A stretch of DNA of 5,573 nucleotides, from the NCBI GenBank assembly GCA_002322525.1, contig DCOU01000002.1:1-5573 (forward strand). The letters run 5' to 3'. This document shows, piece after piece, positions 1 to 5,573 of this stretch. Under the pieces are notes generated by a model. The model made no database searches and had not been told where the DNA came from. It worked only from the letters and a program-made list of their open reading frames with translations. This stretch comes from Candidatus Omnitrophica bacterium UBA1562. Its GTDB lineage: Bacteria; Omnitrophota; Gorgyraeia; Gygaellales; Profunditerraquicolaceae. The position numbers were made by a program, and so were the translations under genes. Numbering within the stretch: the stretch's first letter is position 1; each line of letters begins with the position of its first letter.

Positions 1-1010
1 AGGTTAAATATTCTTTCTGTTCCACTTAAAGTTACGCTTACTTGTTTTTGCTTTGGTTCTCCGACAATCTTATCACTAGATAAATTACGATATTCAATGG
101 GTATGGTAAAATCGCGACGAATCATTTCTATACGGTGTCCAAAGGTAAACCAGAGGCTGACCGCCAACACAAGAGCGATGATCTTTTCCAAGAAATGTCC
201 AGCCAAAAAGTCTACTAAAGACGACCTTCTTTTGGCAGGAAACCTCTTACGGTAAAAATCTTCAAGGACTCTTTGAAGTTCTGTAACATCATTAAATTGT
301 TTGAGCTTGCCTGCCTCTGCTACTGAAATTATCCCTCTTTCCTCAGAGACAACAATACATAGGGCATCTGTATGCTCTGTTAGGCCCAAGGCCGCAGCGT
401 GGCGCGTGCCTAAACGACCTATTTCCTGTATGTTTGTAGAAAGAGGCAGATGAGTGCTGAATTTAGTAATCCGTATTCCATCGACAATCACTGCGCCGTC
501 ATGGCTTGGAACATTGGGATCAAAGATACTCTCCAACAAAACCCCGCTCAATAGTCCATCTAAATCAGTTCCTGCCTCGATATGACGCCCTAAAGGATCT
601 TTTCCACGAATAACTACTAATGCACCGATTTTCTTACGGGAGAGATTAGCTATCGCGCTGCTTAAGGTGTCTATCTCTTCTCGAACTGGAATCTTTCGAA
701 TATACTTACGGGATATTCCCCAAATAGCGATATGCTCAAAAAGATGCCGTAAGTCCTCTTGAAAGATTACTACAATCGTAATTAAAAAAATAGCAAAAAA
801 GGCCTGAAATACTATGGTAGTCAAATATAAACCGAAAACCCGGGCAAAAATATAAATTGAACCTAAGATAACCATACCAATCAAAATAAATCTTGCCCTT
901 GCCTTCTTAAGCCAGACCAGCAGTAAGTAAATAAAGATAGTAATAACTCCGATATCAATGAGGTCTATCAATCTAATACTCTGGGCGACTTCTAAGATAT
1001 ACTTAAGCAT
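1..1010 (-). CDS. cdaA: Membrane diadenylate cyclase (CdaA/DacA type) fused to a YbbR (CdaR-like) domain; 3' end outside window
   Basis: This gene condenses two ATP into the second messenger c-di-AMP at the inner membrane. The frame is open from an ATG at 1010 to the window edge: 336 full codons with no stop. Residues 16-35, 41-60 and 62-83 form the three N-terminal helices typical of CdaA. The cyclase (DisA_N) domain spans about 105-255, with the DGA motif at 171-173, LPLS at 188-191, GTRH at 201-204 and VSEERG at 221-226. The usual RHR motif reads R203-H204-A205. After a basic stretch (254-262) comes a fourth helix, about 269-290, with the LWF-type ending of YbbR proteins. The first part of a YbbR-like beta domain follows (about 299-336), which this topology places outside the cytoplasm. 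Ordinary CdaA proteins end near 270 residues, and CdaR/YbbR is usually a separate next gene. The start is supported by AGGAGG four bases upstream. The number of YbbR repeats is unknown because the end is missing. Confidence 0.94.
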   Translation of the reverse strand, partial: MLKYILEVAQSIRLIDLIDIGVITIFIYLLLVWLKKARARFILIGMVILGSIYIFARVFGLYLTTIVFQAFFAIFLITIVVIFQEDLRHLFEHIAIWGISRKYIRKIPVREEIDTLSSAIANLSRKKIGALVVIRGKDPLGRHIEAGTDLDGLLSGVLLESIFDPNVPSHDGAVIVDGIRITKFSTHLPLSTNIQEIGRLGTRHAAALGLTEHTDALCIVVSEERGIISVAEAGKLKQFNDVTELQRVLEDFYRKRFPAKRRSSLVDFLAGHFLEKIIALVLAVSLWFTFGHRIEMIRRDFTIPIEYRNLSSDKIVGEPKQKQVSVTLSGTERIFN

Positions 1011-1014
1011 CAAA

Positions 1015-1020
1015 CCTCCT
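1015..1020 (-). promoter_or_regulatory. Shine-Dalgarno site of the cdaA-ybbR gene
   Basis: The minus strand reads AGGAGG followed by TTTG and then the ATG at 1010. It fills most of the 15 bp between the ATPase stop and this start. It fixes the start codon and shows that the cyclase has its own strong ribosome site although it probably shares the transporter transcript. Confidence 0.8.
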
Positions 1021-1025
1021 AATTT

Positions 1026-2102
1026 TTATATTGTATTTAGGGTCTCTTTATCAAAAAGATAAAGTTTATTCATATCAAACTGAAACCATATACTATCTCT
1101 TTTATGTTGACCGATAAAATCTCTCTCTGTTATAGCCTTTAAAATTTGACCCTGCCAATTTAGACTTAATATAGTATATTTGCCAATCCTTTCAATTAAA
1201 ATGAGCTGAGCAAGATAGGTGTTCTCCTTAGGTTCTAGGTAGACTTTGATATCTTCAGGACGGAGGCCAAGAATCACTTTATTCTTGTTCTTCAGCTTTA
1301 ATCTATAATCACTAGATATATTCAAACAGATTTTACCACACATAAGGGCGTTCTCTCCAATAATATCTGCCTCCAGAGTATTAATAGGTGGACTACCTAA
1401 AAAAGATGCGACAAAAAGGTCCTTCGGTTGATAATATAACTCATCTGGTAAGCCTACCTGTTTCAGCATACCATTGTTTATAAGTGCGATTTTATCAGAA
1501 AGGCTCATTGCCTCGGTCTGGTCATGGGTTACATAAATAACTGTGGCTTTTAATTTATTGAAGAGCATCTTTAATTCTGTGCGCATTCTCTCTCTTAATG
1601 ATGCATCAAGATTTGATAGCGGCTCATCCAACAGAAAAACCTTTGGCCTTTTAGCAATCGCCCTGGCTAAAGCAACCCTCTGGCGCTGACCCCCACTTAA
1701 AGCCTTTGGCTTTCTCTTAAGTAATTTGCCAATTTCTAATAATCCTGTTACTTCCTGGACTCTTTTCTGAATCTCAGCCTTACAACAACCTTTTATCCTT
1801 AAACCCACAGCGATATTTTCATAAACATCCATATGCGGATAAAGGGCGTAACTTTGAAACACAAATGCTACATCCCTTTCCTGTGGCAGGTGTTTATTTA
1901 CATTAACTTCGTCAATAAAAATATTGCCTTTATCCGGATGTTCTAAGCCAGCTATAATCCTTAAAGCAGTAGATTTGCCGCTTCCCGAAGGACCGAGTAT
2001 AGTTACAAACTCTCCATTTTTTACTTGGAGGCTAAAATCCTTCAATCCTATAATATGCCCCCCAAACAACTTGGTAATATTTTCTAATCTAACTTCGGCC
2101 AT
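1026..2102 (-). CDS. ABC importer ATP-binding subunit, CUT1 (MalK/UgpC/MsmX) family
   Basis: This is the cytoplasmic ATPase that would dimerise and drive import through the two permeases encoded just upstream. All nucleotide-binding motifs are intact in its 358 residues: Walker A GPSGSGKST (37-45), Q-loop Q83, signature LSGGQ (135-139), Walker B VFLLDE (155-160), D-loop SNLD (163-166) and switch histidine H193. The C-terminal part (about 237-350) is the OB/TOBE regulatory domain of this family, marked by GLRPEDI at 279-285. The length is normal for MalK/UgpC proteins (about 350-370). The start is ATG at 2102, three bases after the stop of the MalG-like permease, with a weak AAAAGG ribosome site at 2110-2115, so translation may be coupled. 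Family knowledge points to sugars, oligosaccharides or glycerol-3-phosphate as substrates, but ATPases of this type are shared between systems and do not reveal the substrate. No gene symbol is given for that reason. Confidence 0.95.
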   Translation of the reverse strand: MAEVRLENITKLFGGHIIGLKDFSLQVKNGEFVTILGPSGSGKSTALRIIAGLEHPDKGNIFIDEVNVNKHLPQERDVAFVFQSYALYPHMDVYENIAVGLRIKGCCKAEIQKRVQEVTGLLEIGKLLKRKPKALSGGQRQRVALARAIAKRPKVFLLDEPLSNLDASLRERMRTELKMLFNKLKATVIYVTHDQTEAMSLSDKIALINNGMLKQVGLPDELYYQPKDLFVASFLGSPPINTLEADIIGENALMCGKICLNISSDYRLKLKNKNKVILGLRPEDIKVYLEPKENTYLAQLILIERIGKYTILSLNWQGQILKAITERDFIGQHKRDSIWFQFDMNKLYLFDKETLNTI

Positions 2103-2105
2103 AGG

Positions 2106-3017
2106 TTAACCTTTTACAGCTCCTCTGGTTAAACCTTCGATAATTTTGCGCTCAAAGATAATAACAAATAAAACCAAAGGCAAGGTAGTCAAAACACAGG
2201 CAGCGCATATCTGGCTCCAAGGTATCTCATACATGGAAGTGCCGCTTAGAAGCGCTATTCCAACGGGAACTGTCTTAGAGGTATCCTTTATCATAAAGGA
2301 AAGACTAAACAAAAACTCATTCCAGGCAAATGGACCGATAAAAATAAGTATGGCAGTTGTTGCTAAGGCTGGCCAAGAAAGCGGTAAGATTATTTTACGC
2401 AAAATCGCAAGTCTTTTGAATCCATCCACCATTGCCTGCTCTTCTATTTCTTTAGGAATGGTTAAAAAGAATCTCGTCATCATCCAAATAGCTAAAGGCA
2501 GACTAAATGTAACATATGGCAATACTAGCGCTAATGGCTTGCTGATAAGACTAAATCTTGCCATGAGTTCATAAAGAGGGACCAAAAAGATTATTTGAGG
2601 AAAAAGGCAGGCAAGTAAAAGTAAAAATTGCAAGGCAGTCTTAAACTTTAATTTTAGCCTACTCAATGCATATCCTGCAAAAGAGGCTAAACTCAAGGTA
2701 ACAAAAGTAGTAAATATAGAAACTATTACACTATTTAAAAAATATCTTAAAAATAGAGGATTTGAAATGACCTTTTCATAAGCAGTTAAGGAAACTTTAG
2801 CAGGTATATAAGTTACAGGGACCAAATAAAGTTCCTTTGAATTTTTTAGGGAACTGAAAAACTGCCACAAAAATGGCGCAAGATTAAAAACAACCATTGA
2901 AATTATCGCCAAACAAAAAAATATCCGCGCTAACCCCGTTAGATGTTTACTATCTAACGGGGCTAATCTGTATTTTTTATTTGACTGCCGGTAGGCAGGC
3001 GCGTTTTTAATACTCAA
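2106..3017 (-). CDS. ABC importer permease, CUT1 MalG/UgpE type
   Basis: This is the second inner-membrane permease of the importer, 303 residues from a TTG start. About six membrane helices can be seen near 31-53, 92-115, 128-150, 160-182, 219-240 and 268-290. The cytoplasmic EAA loop that docks onto the ATPase lies at about 192-213: EEQAMVDG, then ILPL, with Q in place of the first A of EAA. The TTG at 3017 is chosen because AGGAGG sits four bases upstream and no better start exists before the first helix; the first internal Met (41) lies inside that helix. The gene overlaps the end of the MalF-like gene by 11 bp. Residues 1-29 are longer than the usual short N-terminus of MalG proteins and are partly built from two palindromes, at codons 7-11 and 19-28. 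The end, GLTRGAVKG, is typical of the family. The substrate is unknown. Confidence 0.93.
   Translation of the reverse strand: MSIKNAPAYRQSNKKYRLAPLDSKHLTGLARIFFCLAIISMVVFNLAPFLWQFFSSLKNSKELYLVPVTYIPAKVSLTAYEKVISNPLFLRYFLNSVIVSIFTTFVTLSLASFAGYALSRLKLKFKTALQFLLLLACLFPQIIFLVPLYELMARFSLISKPLALVLPYVTFSLPLAIWMMTRFFLTIPKEIEEQAMVDGFKRLAILRKIILPLSWPALATTAILIFIGPFAWNEFLFSLSFMIKDTSKTVPVGIALLSGTSMYEIPWSQICAACVLTTLPLVLFVIIFERKIIEGLTRGAVKG
2934..2962. repeat. Perfect inverted repeat (11-bp arms, 7-base loop) inside the MalG-like gene
   Basis: CCCCGTTAGAT (2934-2944) is matched exactly by its reverse complement ATCTAACGGGG (2952-2962) around the loop 2945-2951. It encodes residues 19-28 of the permease, just before the first membrane helix. 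On the minus strand it would form a strong mRNA hairpin about 55 nt after the start codon. An A-run and a T-run flank it at 10-12 bases (A run 2915-2921 and T run 2973-2978 on the plus strand), too far off for a classical intrinsic terminator. Confidence 0.8.
2985..3000. repeat. Short GC-rich palindrome in the permease N-terminal codons
   Basis: The plus strand reads CTGCC-GGTA-GGCAG (2985-2998) followed by GC, giving a 5-bp stem with a 4-base loop. It lies in codons 7-11 (P-A-Y-R-Q) of the MalG-like gene and is clearly richer in GC than the surrounding codons. It resembles the small dispersed palindromes sometimes seen in candidate-phylum genomes. That resemblance is from memory, and only one copy was noticed in this window. 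Confidence 0.5.
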
Positions 3018-3873
3018 TTTGCCTCCTGCTAAAAGTTAAATAAATTATCAGGATAAAAAGCAAGAAAAAAATAAAGGAAAAACAAACCATACTCGCTGCA
3101 TAATTAAATTTTAAGTAGCGAAAAACTGTGTCATAAATATATAAGGATATCGGTTCGGTTGAGCCTCCCGGTCCGCCGCCAGTTAAAACCCAAATGGAAT
3201 CAAATACTCCAAAGGCCTGAATACTACGAAATATTAGAGCTACAAGGATTGCTGGTTTTAATAAAGGCAGGGTGATTAACCTAAAACGTTGCCAACTATT
3301 TGCTCCATCTACTCTAATTGCCTCATAAAGCTCCAAAGGTATAGTTTGTAATCCTGCCAATATTATAACGGTTACAAATGGCGTGCATTTCCAAACCTCG
3401 GCTAAAACAATACAGAAGAAGGCTAAATTAGGTCTTCCCAGCCAAGCTAAGGGCTCTTTAATCAGGTGTAGTCTTAAAAGAATATCGTTAAATACTCCAT
3501 AGGTATCATTAAATATCCATTTCCAGGCAACTGCCATTACTGCTGTAGGTAGAGCCCAAGGGAGAAAACTTACCGCACGCGCAAAACCTCTGCCGAAGAA
3601 TTTTTGATGTAAAACAAGGGCAAAGGTTAATCCTAAAATTAACTCCAAAGGAACTGATATCAGGCAAAATATTGCAGTATTTATAAGTACACTTCTAAAT
3701 CTTTCGTCTTGAAAAAGGGCTGAGAAATTACTAAAACCAACAAATCTTCCTTGTTCCATAAAACTTAAAACTAAATTTCTCAATATCGGATATAATGCTA
3801 TTAAAGCCAAGATAAAAAAAGATGGCAAAATAAGAAATAATCCAAATCTCTGTTCACTAAGATTTTTACTCAT
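3007..3873 (-). CDS. ABC importer permease, CUT1 MalF/UgpA type
   Basis: This is the first inner-membrane permease of the importer, 288 residues from the ATG at 3873. The first helix is at about 10-35. Further hydrophobic segments lie near 66-89, 105-120, 150-175, 207-225 and 257-281. The EAA loop is clear at about 183-206 (LYEAIRVDGA, then FRLITLPLLKP), and the LTGGGPGG...YIYDTVF segment at about 230-251 is a hallmark of MalF/UgpA proteins. The ATG overlaps the fxsA stop as ATGAGTAA, a common coupling arrangement. A TTG at 3915 would add 14 residues (302 in total) and overlap fxsA by 50 bp. Its only candidate ribosome site (AAAGG) is three bases away, which is too close, and the added polar residues are unlike family N-termini. 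I therefore prefer the ATG, although it lacks a good ribosome site of its own. The substrate cannot be inferred. Confidence 0.92.
   Translation of the reverse strand: MSKNLSEQRFGLFLILPSFFILALIALYPILRNLVLSFMEQGRFVGFSNFSALFQDERFRSVLINTAIFCLISVPLELILGLTFALVLHQKFFGRGFARAVSFLPWALPTAVMAVAWKWIFNDTYGVFNDILLRLHLIKEPLAWLGRPNLAFFCIVLAEVWKCTPFVTVIILAGLQTIPLELYEAIRVDGANSWQRFRLITLPLLKPAILVALIFRSIQAFGVFDSIWVLTGGGPGGSTEPISLYIYDTVFRYLKFNYAASMVCFSFIFFLLFILIIYLTFSRRQIEY
3022..3027 (-). promoter_or_regulatory. Shine-Dalgarno site that decides the TTG start of the MalG-like permease
   Basis: The minus strand reads AGGAGG, then CAAA, then TTG at 3017. The site lies within the last codons of the MalF-like gene. 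It is the main reason for accepting a TTG start here, since no ATG or GTG with a comparable site precedes the first membrane helix. Confidence 0.75.
3866..3873 (-). other. ATGAGTAA start/stop overlap coupling fxsA to the MalF-like permease
   Basis: The eight bases hold the permease ATG (3873-3871) and, in another frame, the TAA stop of fxsA (3868-3866). Terminating ribosomes could restart directly here, which would explain the lack of a clear Shine-Dalgarno site before the ATG. It suggests that fxsA and the transporter genes are translated from one message. Confidence 0.65.
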
Positions 3874-4273
3874 ATTTTCTAAAGTGCGTGAAATGTATCG
3901 TCCTTCCTTCTTCAAATGCCTTTCTTATCTTTTGTTTTACCCAATATTTAAGTATTCCCCGCGTAATCGGAAATAGCATTAGAAATCCTAAAAGGTCAGT
4001 AACCACTCCTGGCGTAATCAAAAGCAATCCACCGCAGAAGATAAAAAAACCATCAAAGAGTGCATCGGAAGGAATCATGCCTTGATTAAGTTCACTGCTA
4101 ATCCTTCTTAAGACATTTATACCCTGAATCTTAAGTAAAATTGCTCCCAGAATTCCAGTTAATATCACAAGCGCTAAAGTATTCCCTAATCCCCAGATTT
4201 GACCTATCTTAATCAAAAGGGCCAATTCTATAAGAGGGATAACTGTAAATAATAATATGGATGCACCTAACAT
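3866..4273 (-). CDS. fxsA: FxsA family inner-membrane protein
   Basis: This is a small membrane protein of 135 residues, a normal length for the FxsA family. In E. coli FxsA overproduction relieves F-plasmid exclusion of phage T7; its ordinary cellular role is unknown. Hydrophobic segments lie at about 2-21, 26-47 and 73-103. The family signature is plain at 80-105: GG before a hydrophobic run, then TPG (87-89), TD (92-93), G96, P102 and R105. The tail from 109 on is basic and polar and probably cytoplasmic. The ATG at 4273 is preceded by GGAGA at 4279-4283 with a six-base spacer. The gene lies 33 bp after the TamB-like gene and overlaps the MalF-like permease by 8 bp, so it is probably co-transcribed with both. 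Nothing in the sequence links it functionally to the transporter. Confidence 0.93.
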   Translation of the reverse strand: MLGASILLFTVIPLIELALLIKIGQIWGLGNTLALVILTGILGAILLKIQGINVLRRISSELNQGMIPSDALFDGFFIFCGGLLLITPGVVTDLLGFLMLFPITRGILKYWVKQKIRKAFEEGRTIHFTHFRKYE

Positions 4274-4278
4274 TCAAT

Positions 4279-4283
4279 TCTCC
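4279..4283 (-). promoter_or_regulatory. Shine-Dalgarno site of fxsA
   Basis: The minus strand reads GGAGA six bases before the ATG at 4273. It lies in the 33-bp gap between the TamB-like gene and fxsA, which contains no recognisable promoter or terminator. Confidence 0.65.
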
Positions 4284-4306
4284 GGAAATAATTACTCAAA
4301 AGCAAA

Positions 4307-5573
4307 TCAAAAAGCTTTTTTATATTTTATAAATATCTTATCCTCGCCTTTTATTTCGCTATCTGCTTGTTTTTCTTCGGTTTTCTTCTCAATCTCCAAC
4401 TTTTTCTCGCCGCCGACAGAAATGTTATCCATAATTTTGTATTCGCCTCCTACTTGGTGGGTCGCGGTTGTTTTTCCTTCTTTCCCTTGAGCCTGGTCGA
4501 ATTTGTAACTTGCCTCTGCCTTTTCAGAAATAGCTTTTTTAATCCCAAACCCTTTAGTCTGTTTGTCATATTGTAATGATAAATCTATTCCATAACGTTG
4601 GGCTATTTTTCCTCCTGAACCAGCAAATAATAAGTAGTCTACAAAGTCCTTGGCAATATCCGCGGTTATTTGGCCTCGGCTCAAAGCGGTTTCAGCGCTT
4701 TTCCATTCCTTGCCAGTAAGAAGCATAAGCAAGAGTCTTTCTTCAGGCATAGGAGGCGTTGAGGCCAACTTCAAATCAGGTTTATCAGCTGTCCCCTTTA
4801 ATGTTATTTTAATTTTAGTATTTCCTACGATAGAAGCGCCTTCCAGATCAAGTTGCGGATTCTTAGGTGTGCCGGAAAACAAAACTTTGCTTGGTTTAAT
4901 TTCTATCGTTGCGGTCTTCTGCGTATATATTATCCCGTTTTGAAAATTTACTTCTCCGTATACCTTAGGCTCAACATTGAGATCGCTAACATTTATAGAA
5001 AAGAATCCATAACAATTATTCATATGAAAGTTAATATACGAAAACTGCTCAATTTGAAATTCACCTTTAAATTTCGGTTTTAAAAATGAACCTGCAACTT
5101 GAATATCCACATCGTTTATTGTAGCTGACAAATTTTTTATATCTTCGCTAGGGAAGAATGCGACAATCAGATAACGAACATCCGTTCTCTTGGTATAGAC
5201 GTTGAAATTCAAATATCCGCCTTCATAATCTCCATAGAAATATATTGGCTCTAAGCCCGGCAATTTCAGACTGCCGTTAAACGCCTTTATATATAATCCT
5301 TTGGCGTTCAAAGAAGCAAAATAAACCTTTAGTTCTTGTATTTTTAAAATACTGCCCGCCGGCAATCCTTTCAAATCGTCTACCTGAACATCCTTAAGAG
5401 TCAGTTTTTCGGATAGGCTTCCCTCGGCTGTCTTGATATTAATATTTTTAGGTTTAAAGTGTTTAGAAAATATTGATGATACGACGAAACTGGAACCCGG
5501 CGTGGTAAAGAACAAATAATAGGCTAATAAAATACCTGCACAAAGCAAAATAACTATTACGGTAATTGCAATA
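4307..5573 (-). CDS. TamB-like translocation/assembly (DUF490) domain protein; 5' end outside window
   Basis: Proteins of this family are anchored in the inner membrane and span the periplasm. They are linked to outer-membrane protein assembly and, in more recent work, to phospholipid transport between membranes. The frame stays open to the window edge, giving 421 visible residues. The first 22 visible residues are one hydrophobic helix (IAITVIVI... to YYLFF), so the real start must be a few codons beyond 5573; the TTG at 5548 lies inside this helix. The middle (about 30-240) is beta-rich with alternating hydrophobic residues. The C-terminal DUF490 part is recognisable by TLKGTADKPDLKLAS (257-271) followed by a PMPEERLLLMLLTG segment ending near 287. 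The protein ends in a strand with terminal Phe (FIKYKKAF), as beta-barrel-like and TamB C-termini do. At about 430 residues it is far shorter than E. coli TamB (about 1,260). A lysine/glutamate-rich stretch lies at about 389-412. Confidence 0.85.
   Translation of the reverse strand, partial: IAITVIVILLCAGILLAYYLFFTTPGSSFVVSSIFSKHFKPKNINIKTAEGSLSEKLTLKDVQVDDLKGLPAGSILKIQELKVYFASLNAKGLYIKAFNGSLKLPGLEPIYFYGDYEGGYLNFNVYTKRTDVRYLIVAFFPSEDIKNLSATINDVDIQVAGSFLKPKFKGEFQIEQFSYINFHMNNCYGFFSINVSDLNVEPKVYGEVNFQNGIIYTQKTATIEIKPSKVLFSGTPKNPQLDLEGASIVGNTKIKITLKGTADKPDLKLASTPPMPEERLLLMLLTGKEWKSAETALSRGQITADIAKDFVDYLLFAGSGGKIAQRYGIDLSLQYDKQTKGFGIKKAISEKAEASYKFDQAQGKEGKTTATHQVGGEYKIMDNISVGGEKKLEIEKKTEEKQADSEIKGEDKIFIKYKKAF

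Noticed and set aside
1..240. A separate ybbR gene following cdaA
   Set aside because: There is no stop codon between the cyclase and the YbbR helix, and no ribosome site with a start codon at the junction, so a fusion is the simpler reading.
1924..2574. Plus-strand open frames opposite the ATPase and MalG-like genes
   Set aside because: They are antisense to well-conserved genes, have no family resemblance or ribosome sites, and look like mirror frames of the real coding sequence.
2934..2962. Hairpin as an intrinsic transcription terminator
   Set aside because: On either strand the T-run begins about 10-12 bases after the stem instead of directly next to it, and the structure lies inside a coding gene whose downstream operon genes look intact.
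3874..3915. TTG start of the MalF-like permease giving 14 extra residues
   Set aside because: It would overlap fxsA by 50 bp, has a poorly spaced ribosome site, and the ATG at 3873 gives a family-like N-terminus with an ATGAGTAA stop/start overlap. The longer form cannot be fully excluded.
4309..4320. Palindrome AAAAAGCTTTTT at the 3' end of the TamB-like gene
   Set aside because: It has only one G-C step, no room for a loop, and lies in the last codons. A poly-A/T palindrome of this kind is expected in AT-rich DNA and does not make a terminator.
3888..5083. Plus-strand open frames opposite fxsA and the TamB-like gene
   Set aside because: They overlap one another and conserved minus-strand genes, and their translations have no recognisable domain organisation.
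5546..5548. TTG as the start of the TamB-like gene
   Set aside because: It lies inside the N-terminal membrane helix, and the same frame stays open with hydrophobic codons to the window edge, so the true start is outside the window.

Overview
The window is a single co-directional minus-strand gene block with no plus-strand gene I can support. It is AT-rich, and genes are packed with gaps of 33, 3 and 15 bp and overlaps of 8 and 11 bp. In transcription order (high to low coordinate) it holds: a TamB-like envelope protein (5' end cut by the window edge), an FxsA family membrane protein, two inner-membrane permeases and one ATPase of a CUT1-type (MalFGK/UgpAEC-like) ABC importer, and a membrane diadenylate cyclase (CdaA type) whose reading frame continues without a stop into a YbbR-like domain (3' end cut by the window edge).

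The TamB-type protein points to a diderm (two-membrane) bacterium. A CdaA cyclase with a YbbR partner is classically Firmicute gene content, but it also occurs in several diderm phyla. The AT-rich sequence, TTG starts and small palindromes inside coding sequence would fit an uncultured candidate-phylum lineage such as Omnitrophota. That placement is inference from general impression and is not proven by the sequence.

Region by region: 1-1010 is the cdaA-ybbR fusion. 1026-2102 is the ABC ATPase. 2106-3017 is the MalG/UgpE-type permease, which starts at TTG with a strong AGGAGG site and has an N-terminal extension carrying two palindromes. 3007-3873 is the MalF/UgpA-type permease, best started at an ATG that overlaps the fxsA stop. 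3866-4273 is fxsA. 4307-5573 is the TamB-like gene. No stretch longer than 33 bp is gene-free, and no promoter or terminator is visible, so the transcript probably starts before and ends after this window.

The two permeases and the ATPase make a complete import core (one TMD pair plus an ATPase that would dimerise), but no solute-binding protein is encoded here and the substrate cannot be read from the sequence. The cyclase makes c-di-AMP, a nucleotide tied in other bacteria to potassium/osmolyte balance and cell-wall homeostasis. Its joining to an extracytoplasmic YbbR domain and its position after envelope and transport genes are the most interesting aspects of the window.
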